A DNA stretch of 64,000 nt, taken from assembly GCF_004154955.1 (NCBI RefSeq), contig NZ_CP011524.1:2976001-3040000 (forward strand), in the 5' to 3' direction. Positions 58,355 to 64,000 of this stretch are shown one piece after another; the first letter of the stretch is position 1; each line of letters starts with the position of its first letter. The notes under the pieces were generated by a model. The model saw nothing but the letters and a program-made list of their open reading frames with translations, was not told the origin of the DNA and did no database searches. The translations under genes and the position numbers were made by a program. Source of the stretch: Intestinimonas butyriciproducens. GTDB taxonomy: Bacteria > Bacillota > Clostridia > Oscillospirales > Oscillospiraceae.

Positions 58355-59143
58355 TCAGTTGGTCTTGCGGTAAGGTGCGAACTGGGCCGCGAGCTCCTTC
58401 ATGGTCTTGGAAAATACCGCAGTGTCGGAGCTGTAAAGGATGTAGCGGGCGCCAAGGTCGATATATCGCTCCATATCGGCCTTGCTGGTCACGTTAATGC
58501 CGCCGGCCTTACCGTACTTTTCAGCGGTCTTCAGCACTTTGGCCGCTACCTCCACCACGCGGGGATCGGTGGACTTGCCGGGGATGCCGAGGGACTGGCT
58601 CATGTCGGCGGGGCCGACAAACACCACATCGATCTGGGGGATCTGGCAGATCTCTTCAGCGGCGTCCGCCATCTCCTTATTCTCAATGTGGACAACCACA
58701 AGGGACTTCTCGTTGGAGGCTTCCACATAGGGCTTGGCCTTCTCATCCCAGAAGCCATACATAGCGTTGCGGGTCTGGCGGGAGAGGCCCCGGGTGCCCT
58801 CGGGGTAGTACTTGGCGGATTTGACGTTCTCCCGGAACTGCTCCACCGTGGTCATATTGGGGATCTGAACGCCGGTGGCGCCGCAGTCCAGGGCGTGGAA
58901 AATATGTTCCTCCGAGGCGGAGGGGACGCGAATGATGGTGGACAGCCCCACATTTTCCCCGGTACGGACGATGTTCTCCACACTTTCGTAGCCGATGGCG
59001 GAGTGCTCACAATCCACAACAATGAAATCAAGGCCGGACCAGCCCATGATCTCGGTGACCAGGGGACTGTTCAATTTATAGAACATGCCGAATACGGTCT
59101 CGCCGTCTTTCAGGCGGGTACGCAGGGATTTCTGATCAGTCAT
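58355..59143 (-). CDS. HpcH/HpaI-family aldolase
   Basis: 262 residues from the ATG at 59143 (GGAGA nine bases upstream; the longer frame runs into the cupin gene). Class II pyruvate-aldolase barrel with metal motifs: 'FIVVDCEHSAIG', 'VQIPNMTTVEQFRENVKSAKYYPEGTRGLSRQTR', 'VVVHIENKEMADAAEEICQIPQIDVVFVGPADMSQSLGIPG', 'VAAKVLKTAEKYGKAGGINVTSKADMERYIDLGARYI'. Such enzymes split 2-keto-3-deoxy or 4-hydroxy-2-oxo acids to pyruvate plus an aldehyde. In this operon it probably acts on the product of an upstream hydratase or amidohydrolase step. Confidence 0.92.
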   Translation of the reverse strand: MTDQKSLRTRLKDGETVFGMFYKLNSPLVTEIMGWSGLDFIVVDCEHSAIGYESVENIVRTGENVGLSTIIRVPSASEEHIFHALDCGATGVQIPNMTTVEQFRENVKSAKYYPEGTRGLSRQTRNAMYGFWDEKAKPYVEASNEKSLVVVHIENKEMADAAEEICQIPQIDVVFVGPADMSQSLGIPGKSTDPRVVEVAAKVLKTAEKYGKAGGINVTSKADMERYIDLGARYILYSSDTAVFSKTMKELAAQFAPYRKTN

Positions 59144-59219
59144 GCGTTGTCTTCTCCATTCCAAATGGCTGTGCTGGCCGCGCTTCCTCGTGCAGCCGGC
59201 ACAGCCGGTTTCACAGGAT

Positions 59220-59600
59220 TCAGCGGACCTCCACGCTCTCCTCACGGTCGGCGGTGCGCTTGGGGAAAAAGATGTCCATGTTGTACACAGGCTTGTCATA
59301 CGGGTTTTCGATCCAGTGCATCGCGCCCGCTGGGATCGTCATGAAGCACAGGCCGCCGTCCTTATCCAGGTCGGCGTCAAAGGTGTACACCTTGTCATCC
59401 ACATGGAAGTCGCATTTCCCCTTCAGGATCACCACGGACTGCTCATAGTCGTGCTTGTGGGGGCCGGGCACATGGCCGGGCTGGATCACGCCCATGCTGA
59501 TGGTGTAGTGACTGCTGCCCTGGTACACCTTCCGCATCACGCTCGGCTTCGGATGAAACCAGTCGCACTTGCCCCAATCGAGATGTCTCACTTCGTCCAT
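59220..59600 (-). CDS. Small cupin protein, copy 1 of a tandem identical pair
   Basis: 126 residues. Cupin motif 1 is visible as PGHVPGPHKHDYEQSVVILKGKCDFHV (two His and Glu) and motif 2 as IPAGAMHWIENPYDKP (His). No other domain. Such single-domain cupins bind a metal and act as sugar or keto-acid isomerases, decarboxylases or sensors; activity is not predictable. The protein is identical to the one at 59655-60035. The ribosome site (AAAAGGAG) is at long spacing, so copy 2 may be translated more strongly. Confidence 0.9.
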   Translation of the reverse strand: MDEVRHLDWGKCDWFHPKPSVMRKVYQGSSHYTISMGVIQPGHVPGPHKHDYEQSVVILKGKCDFHVDDKVYTFDADLDKDGGLCFMTIPAGAMHWIENPYDKPVYNMDIFFPKRTADREESVEVR

Positions 59601-59654
59601 TTTAAATCGTACACTCCTTTTATCGCAATGTATTTTCCTGGCAGGTGTTTCCCG

Positions 59655-60035
59655 TCAGCGGACCTCCACGCTCTCCTCACGGTCGGCGGTGCGCTTGGGG
59701 AAGAAGATGTCCATGTTGTACACAGGCTTGTCATACGGGTTTTCGATCCAGTGCATCGCGCCCGCCGGGATCGTCATGAAGCACAGGCCGCCGTCCTTAT
59801 CCAGGTCGGCGTCAAAAGTGTACACCTTGTCATCCACATGGAAGTCGCATTTTCCCTTCAGAATCACCACGGACTGCTCATAGTCGTGCTTGTGGGGGCC
59901 GGGCACATGGCCGGGCTGGATCACGCCCATGCTGATGGTGTAGTGACTGCTGCCCTGGTACACCTTCCGCATCACGCTCGGCTTCGGATGAAACCAGTCG
60001 CACTTGCCCCAATCGAGATGTCTCACTTCGTCCAT
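59655..60035 (-). CDS. Small cupin protein, copy 2 of a tandem identical pair
   Basis: The same 126 residues as copy 1, with the same metal-binding His/Glu set. GAGGGAACAAAA lies before the ATG at a good distance. It is the first of the two in transcription order, 43 bases after the DUF6282 gene. Retention of two identical proteins with only silent differences points to very recent duplication or gene conversion. Confidence 0.9.
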   Translation of the reverse strand: MDEVRHLDWGKCDWFHPKPSVMRKVYQGSSHYTISMGVIQPGHVPGPHKHDYEQSVVILKGKCDFHVDDKVYTFDADLDKDGGLCFMTIPAGAMHWIENPYDKPVYNMDIFFPKRTADREESVEVR

Positions 60036-60078
60036 TTTTGTTCCCTCGTCTTTCCTAAGTATTTCATATCATTTAAGT

Positions 60079-60969
60079 TTACAGTCTGATGTCCATCAGT
60101 TTTGCCGGGTTCTCTATCATCATTACGCGGAGCTGCTCCTCTGTGGCGCCGCACTTCTCCATCAGGACCTGAGCAAACGTCTGAAGGCCGCTGACTGGTT
60201 CTTTGTACACGCTCTGTCCCATATCGGAGTCCACTACAATCCGCTGATAGCCCACTCGATCCAGCACTTCCTGCGCAATGCTGATGGGCAGATGGTGGGA
60301 CGCAGGCTCTACATCATTGAACACCACGGCGTTGAGTTCAATATAGGCCCCTTGATCCGCCCAGTGCACCATATCATCCACTGTAGCGCCAATGTGGAAG
60401 AAGGGGTGGTTTACCAAGATCTTGGGCAGCCCCAGCTCCACAGCCTTATCAATCAGTTTGTTGATCTCCGGCACGGAGCCATGTCCGGTCCCCAGCACCA
60501 CCTCGGGGTGGTACTCTTTGAGATAGTTCAGGACCTCCACGACCTCGGGAAGCAACTCGCCCTGCTCATCCAGATAGTAAATGGGCTTCTCCGGCAGCTT
60601 CATCTTGCCTGCGCCCACAAAAGCCGTCTTCTTATGGTGTTCAATGTGGTTTTTTGCCGACACGGTGGGCATAAACACAATTTTGGCCCCCATACCACAG
60701 GCCGCGTCTACCGCACTGACATTGATACCGCCCACGGAGTTATTCAGACAGATGCACCCCATCGCCTGCGTGGTGCCGTCTCCCATATGCTTGGTCACCA
60801 TATCCGTCCCCATCATACTGGGGAAATAATGATCCTTGGTGACAAATGCCCGGTAGCCTGCCGCCTGGGCATTGAGCAGCATCTCGCCGGAATCGACTTT
60901 GCGCTTGGCCACAGATGGGCCTGCGTGCACATGAATATCAATTGTGCCCTTCATATCAAACGCGCTCAC
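60079..60969 (-). CDS. DUF6282-type amidohydrolase-superfamily protein
   Basis: 296 residues from the GTG at 60969 (AAAGGAGC upstream; an ATG five codons on is the alternative). N-terminal metal motif GTIDIHVHAGPS (HxH), then 'FVTKDHYFPS', 'KIVFMPTVSAKNHIEHHKKT', 'LGTGHGSVPEINKLIDKAVELGLPKILVNHPFFHIGAT', and 'RIVVDSDMGQSVYKEP' (late Asp). This matches the TIM-barrel amidohydrolase fold and DUF6282 as I recall it. It probably hydrolyses a lactone, ester or amide of the operon's substrate. First gene of the leftward operon, 336 bases from the divergent regulator. Confidence 0.85.
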   Translation of the reverse strand: MSAFDMKGTIDIHVHAGPSVAKRKVDSGEMLLNAQAAGYRAFVTKDHYFPSMMGTDMVTKHMGDGTTQAMGCICLNNSVGGINVSAVDAACGMGAKIVFMPTVSAKNHIEHHKKTAFVGAGKMKLPEKPIYYLDEQGELLPEVVEVLNYLKEYHPEVVLGTGHGSVPEINKLIDKAVELGLPKILVNHPFFHIGATVDDMVHWADQGAYIELNAVVFNDVEPASHHLPISIAQEVLDRVGYQRIVVDSDMGQSVYKEPVSGLQTFAQVLMEKCGATEEQLRVMMIENPAKLMDIRL

Positions 60970-61012
60970 AGCTACATTGCTCCTTTTGTATAGATTCTCT
61001 AGTTTTATCTCT

Positions 61013-61051
61013 CATCTTTTATATTCGATATTTTATCAAATATAAAAGATG
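61013..61051. promoter_or_regulatory. 13-bp inverted repeat in the operon leader
   Basis: CATCTTTTATATT (61013-61025) and its exact complement AATATAAAAGATG (61039-61051) around 13 bases, 44-82 bases before the first gene of the leftward operon. It could be a regulator site or an mRNA hairpin. Confidence 0.5.
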
Positions 61052-61194
61052 ATGTAAATTGTCAGAAATGCCTAAATACCTTCTTTATTTTTGGTCAATA
61101 TGCCCCGAAATTATCATTAAATTTCTCTTCTTCTCTATAATCTTGTCTATTTTCATCAAAATTGCGGTTTTCGCCAGTTTTTGACCTCTCTTTC

Positions 61195-61222
61195 TTGCAA
61201 TTTCAAAAATATTCTGTATAAT
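61195..61222 (+). promoter_or_regulatory. Predicted promoter of the GntR regulator gene
   Basis: TTGCAA, 16 bases, TATAAT, about 80 bases before the GTG start. The palindrome AATCAATTGATT lies 25 bases downstream of the -10 box and could be an autoregulatory operator. Confidence 0.5.
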
Positions 61223-61305
61223 ATAAGATATTAGATCATAAATCACAAATCAATTGATTCATTTTAGTTATTCTGTATATTTTATCTCTATTTGGGGGTA
61301 TTTTT

Positions 61306-62076
61306 GTGGAGATTATAACCAAAGGCGAGTATGCCTATCGGAGACTGCACGATGATATTCTGAGCGGTAAAATTCCGGGCGGGTCACGGCTTGTGGTCAA
61401 GGACCTAGTGGAGGAATATCAGGTAAGCTCCATGCCTATCCGCAACGCCATCACCCGGCTGGAAGAGCTGGGCTTTGTCCACACCTCAGCTCATCAGGGG
61501 GCATGGGTCTCCGAGATGAACCTGCGCAATTATTTCACTTTTATGCTGCTGCGCATTGAGGCTGAGGCTTTGGCCGCCATGTTTGCCGCGATGAATCACA
61601 GCGATGCGTTTATTCAGGAGCTTGAGGAGCTCTACCATGCCATGGAGTCCGCCAGAGATGCCAAGGATTATGAGACTTATGGCCGGGTGAATCGCAAATC
61701 TCATAATTTGGTCTGCGAGGTCAGCAACAACCCCTCCCTTTTGGAGTACATCAATATTCTGATGAGCCGCACACAGCTTGCGGTAAGTTTCTTCAGTGTT
61801 GTGCCCAAGGCCAGCAAAGAATCCTGTCAAGAACACAGGGACTGGATCGAGGCCTTTCGGAATCACGACATCCAGCGCAGCATGGCCATCATTCGCTATC
61901 AGCGCTGCCGCTCCAACCTGGAGCTGATGCACACCATCCTGACGGATGATCCCGCCTTGGAGATCAACCATTTCCTCAAGCAGGCCGCCTCCGCCCCTGA
62001 CGCGAAGGACTGTGTCCGGGAGTTCCTCCCCATTTTTGAGGATATCCTGAAAAAAAACGACTACACTAAATTTTAA
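61306..62076 (+). CDS. FCD-subfamily GntR regulator of the TRAP/cupin operon
   Basis: 256 residues from the GTG at 61306 (GGGGG eight bases upstream). Winged helix at ~5-72: 'GEYAYRRLHDDILSGKIPGGSRLVVKDLVEEYQVSSMPIRNAITRLEELGFVHTSAHQGAWVSEM'. FCD-type helical domain at ~78-230 with 'RKSHNLVCEVSNNPSLLEYI' and 'EHRDWIEAFRNHDIQRSMAIIRYQ' carrying the histidines. Divergent from the ten-gene operon and likely its repressor. It shares no operator motif with the regulon of the 21547 gene that I could see. Confidence 0.88.
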   Translation: MEIITKGEYAYRRLHDDILSGKIPGGSRLVVKDLVEEYQVSSMPIRNAITRLEELGFVHTSAHQGAWVSEMNLRNYFTFMLLRIEAEALAAMFAAMNHSDAFIQELEELYHAMESARDAKDYETYGRVNRKSHNLVCEVSNNPSLLEYINILMSRTQLAVSFFSVVPKASKESCQEHRDWIEAFRNHDIQRSMAIIRYQRCRSNLELMHTILTDDPALEINHFLKQAASAPDAKDCVREFLPIFEDILKKNDYTKF

Positions 62077-62090
62077 ATTTGTCCCGCGCA

Positions 62091-62140
62091 ATAAGAAGCA
62101 GCCGCTGTCCAAACGGACAGCGGCTGCTTCTTATTTGTGC
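62091..62140. terminator. Bidirectional terminator, GntR gene / AbrB-type gene
   Basis: ATAAGAAGCAGCCGCTGTCC / GGACAGCGGCTGCTTCTTAT, 20 bp perfect, with a 4-base loop, T-rich in both directions. It overlaps the last codons of the leftward gene ending at 62131. Confidence 0.9.
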
Positions 62141-63180
62141 AATACTGTAGTGAGAAGCTGAATGGCCGCCGGCATCAGGCTTAAAATACCCACATACCGC
62201 ACCAGTTGGAGTGCCGCTACCTTGGGCGCGTCTCCGCCCGTCTCAGTGGAGATCAAGGCCATATCCGATACTCCCGCCGGAATCGCCCCAAAAAGTGCCG
62301 TGGCAAGGTCCAGCCCGCAGACCTTGTGGATCAGCCAACCGAAGAGATAGTTACAGAGCACGAGGCTGACCACCAAGATCAGGGCGGGAATCAGCAGAAA
62401 GCGAATATTTTCCACATCCTGCATGGTAATTCCCACTCCTACAATAGTCCCCGCTACGCATTGGGCTGCCAGGCGCAGCTTTTTGGGCAGGTATGCGTGG
62501 CCGCTTTTTACATTGCGCGCCGCCACGGCAAATACTGCGAATATCATGGCCCCAGCCGGGATCCCCGCCAACTTCCCCGCTATCCCCGCAGCTTCCGCCA
62601 GTATAAGCGTGATCAGGGCATTTTTCCACGTTCGTATATCCGGCGCCTTGTAGCCGGGCGCTCTGGTCGGGTCCATTTCATTTTTCTCCCCGTCGAGCCG
62701 GGCGCACACCCGAAAGGCGATCTGCGGCAGTACCATAATCGCAAAGAGTGTCCGCACGAGCTGAAGGGCCGTGCTCAGGGTCCCATCCGCTCCCAGGTCC
62801 GTGCTGATCAACGCGATATCGCTCAGGCCCGCCGGCATGGCGGCCACCAGAGCCGTCGCCAGATCCAGCTCCGAAAATCGGAACATCAGGAAGCCCACGA
62901 CAACGGTATCCGCCGCCATGCAGAAAAACATCAGCAGACTTGCGCCCAAAATAGTTTTCATCTCTTTTAGGTCGCCGCGGGTGATCCGCTGTCCAATGAA
63001 GCCGCCCGCTATGGCCTGGACCACTGTTTTCATAGCCGTCGGGAAAGTTCCCATTCCCGTCATAATATTGAAAATGGCCGTAAACAGGATGGCACCGATC
63101 AGCGCACCGGCGGGCACCTTCATCCGATAAAACAGATACGCCCCCAGCACTGCGACCCCAACAGTAGCTGCCAGGGCCAC
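62131..63180 (-). CDS. AbrB-family (duplicated-domain) membrane protein
   Basis: 349 residues from the GTG at 63180, two bases after the upstream stop. About ten TM helices form two related halves, each with the AbrB-dup pattern: 'GALIGAILFTAIFNI ... GGFIGQRITRGDLKEM' with 'ALVAAMPAGLSDIALIST' in the first, and 'AGTIVGVGITMQDVENI' with 'ALFGAIPAGVSDMALIST' in the second. Members are putative transporters (named for an ammonia-monooxygenase-like similarity) often placed beside carboxylate-degradation genes. Substrate unknown. It follows a flavoenzyme gene on the same strand and is probably translated with it. Confidence 0.88.
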   Translation of the reverse strand: MALAATVGVAVLGAYLFYRMKVPAGALIGAILFTAIFNIMTGMGTFPTAMKTVVQAIAGGFIGQRITRGDLKEMKTILGASLLMFFCMAADTVVVGFLMFRFSELDLATALVAAMPAGLSDIALISTDLGADGTLSTALQLVRTLFAIMVLPQIAFRVCARLDGEKNEMDPTRAPGYKAPDIRTWKNALITLILAEAAGIAGKLAGIPAGAMIFAVFAVAARNVKSGHAYLPKKLRLAAQCVAGTIVGVGITMQDVENIRFLLIPALILVVSLVLCNYLFGWLIHKVCGLDLATALFGAIPAGVSDMALISTETGGDAPKVAALQLVRYVGILSLMPAAIQLLTTVLHK

Positions 63181-63182
63181 GG

Positions 63183-64000
63183 CTAAATTCCCGCTCCCAG
63201 CGCCTCTCCGCTGGTGATCGCCTCATAGATCCGGCCAGTCTTCAGCGCGTCCCCTGCGGTATAGACCGGGATACCCAGTTCAGCTACCAGCTCCGTGAGC
63301 TCGTTGCTGGGCCGCACGCCCAAGGCGCACACCACTGTGTCCACACCGGTAAGCGTGACGCTCTGCCCCTGATGGGAGTAGGTGACGGCGTCCCCTTTTA
63401 CCGATTCCACCTTGGTATCCACCAGGATCTCGCACCCTTTTTCCTGCATCCGCCGTACCAGCAGGGAACGGGCGTAAGAGCGGTCCTCCTTCATCAGATT
63501 ATCCATCATCTCAATGACCGTGACGTGCTTGCCGTTGGGCTTGCGGTCATTTTGCGGGTGGACCAGGAACTCCGCCGTCTCACAGCCCACGGCTCCGCCG
63601 CCGATGACCACGATATTCTGCCCGGTGGTCACCTTGCCAGCCAGGACATCCCAAGCGGAGACCAACTGTTTGGCTTCTCTCAGGAATCCCGGGATCACCG
63701 GCTTTCCGCCGGTGGCGACGATAACGGCGTCCGGGGCCTCCGCCCGGATCAGCGCTTCATCCGCCCGGACCCCGCAGCAGAGCTCCACGCCCGCCCTCCG
63801 GGCCTGGCGGATCAAATACTGGGTCCCCTGGGTGATATCATGCTTTGCGATGGGGATTCCGGCCAGGACCATCTGCCCGCCCAGGCCGGTGCTCTCCTCC
63901 ACCAGCTTGACCCGGCATCCCCGGCGGGCTGCAGTGGCCGCGGCCTGGAGCCCCGCCGCGCCGCCGCCGATGACCAATACTTTCTTCGGCGCGGGCACAG
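63183..64000 (-). CDS. OYE-like / 2,4-dienoyl-CoA reductase-type flavoprotein, C-terminal part
   Basis: Open to the window edge; only the last ~272 codons are present. It starts inside the FAD domain 'KKVLVIGGGAAGLQAAATAARRGCRVKLVEES', then 'APDAVIVATGGKPVIPG', the NAD-binding 'NIVVIGGGAVGCETAEFL', and 'YTAGDALKTGRIYEAITSGEALG' closing the FAD site. This matches the C-terminal half of FadH/2-enoate reductase/trimethylamine dehydrogenase-type enzymes, whose N-terminal FMN barrel would lie upstream of 64000. It may reduce an enoyl-type intermediate of the adjoining pathway (inference). Confidence 0.85.
   Translation of the reverse strand, partial: VPAPKKVLVIGGGAAGLQAAATAARRGCRVKLVEESTGLGGQMVLAGIPIAKHDITQGTQYLIRQARRAGVELCCGVRADEALIRAEAPDAVIVATGGKPVIPGFLREAKQLVSAWDVLAGKVTTGQNIVVIGGGAVGCETAEFLVHPQNDRKPNGKHVTVIEMMDNLMKEDRSYARSLLVRRMQEKGCEILVDTKVESVKGDAVTYSHQGQSVTLTGVDTVVCALGVRPSNELTELVAELGIPVYTAGDALKTGRIYEAITSGEALGAGI

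Larger units (their letters stand above)
59217..60035. repeat. Tandem ~384-bp gene duplication (cupin)
   Basis: 59217-59600 and 59652-60035 encode the same 126-residue protein. I counted five base differences between the copies, at scattered third codon positions, none changing the amino acid. The ~50-bp spacer between them carries separate leader sequence and is not repeated. Confidence 0.9.
60970..61305. other. AT-rich divergent control region of the catabolic operon
   Basis: 336 bases, far richer in A/T than the genes on either side. It contains a 13-bp perfect inverted repeat (61013-61051), a palindrome AATCAATTGATT (61248-61259) and a promoter for the regulator (61195-61222). No ORF with a ribosome site was seen. 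Confidence 0.6.

Noticed and set aside
1-64000. CRISPR arrays, tRNA, rRNA and riboswitches
   Set aside because: No regularly spaced repeats, no tRNA-like cloverleaf, no rRNA segment and no recognisable riboswitch core were seen on reading both strands; a covariance-model search was not possible.

Overview
The window looks like chromosome from an anaerobic, spore-forming, GC-rich Firmicute of the Oscillospiraceae type (Flavonifractor / Pseudoflavonifractor / Lawsonibacter / Intestinimonas relatives). The reasons are strong AGGAGG ribosome sites, S-layer-homology and SCP/LysM exoproteins, a C_GCAxxG_C_C protein, Fe-S tartrate/fumarate dehydratase, TAXI-TRAP transport and a PdaB-like polysaccharide deacetylase. 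This assignment is inference; no rRNA or tRNA gene was seen, and no CRISPR array.

Layout. 1-840: 5' part of a membrane-anchored NDP-sugar epimerase/dehydratase (minus). 919-2840: OmpR-type two-component pair (minus). 3148-5720: small conserved protein, LysM-SCP exoprotein and NhaC antiporter (plus). 5845-8160 and 8632-13788: divergent VWA/SLH surface protein and a 1718-residue secreted GH20 protein. 13806-18982: a probable radical-SAM RiPP locus: a five-cysteine precursor-like peptide, a GC-rich terminator, then HPr-kinase-like protein, radical SAM/SPASM enzyme, PqqD, metallophosphoesterase, nucleotidyltransferase-like protein and an ER-type S26 peptidase. 19076-27680: a sugar- or hydroxy-acid locus (AEC carrier, enolase-superfamily dehydratase, FadR-type regulator, CoA-transferase pair, CoA-disulfide-reductase-like enzyme with rhodanese domain, C_GCAxxG_C_C protein, SLC13 permease). 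Copies of a TGGTATACCA-type operator lie in three of its promoter regions. 27908-34150: TetR-regulated efflux operon (TolC-like, membrane fusion protein, RND pump). 34239-35114: a scar where two divergent genes (2-hydroxyacyl-CoA dehydratase subunit and sigma-54 activator) both lost their 5' parts.

35239-52399 holds the main result. A PdaB-like deacetylase gene is split in two: codons 1-62 lie at 52399-52214 and the remaining 194 codons at 35823-35239, same strand and same frame. The 16,390-bp segment between them has 18-bp imperfect terminal inverted repeats (16/18), is flanked by a duplicated CA dinucleotide, and encodes a large serine recombinase. Exact CA x CA excision would restore an intact 256-residue deacetylase frame. 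Cargo is a GDSL esterase, a deformylase-like protein, an amino-sugar pathway (nagA, PocR-AraC regulator, ROK kinase, SIS isomerase, GatZ-like aldolase subunit), a sugar ABC transporter, Gfo/Idh dehydrogenase, DUF5107-TPR protein and an MFS carrier. Because the host gene resembles a sporulation gene, a skin-like element excised during development is a testable possibility.

52532-60969 is a probable ten-gene catabolic operon read leftwards (DUF6282 amidohydrolase, two identical cupins, HpcH/HpaI aldolase, TAXI-TRAP binding protein and permease, a two-TM micro-protein, DUF1847, Fe-S hydro-lyase alpha and beta), divergent from an FCD-type GntR regulator at 61306. The window ends with an AbrB-type permease and the C-terminal part of an OYE/2,4-dienoyl-CoA-reductase-like flavoprotein.
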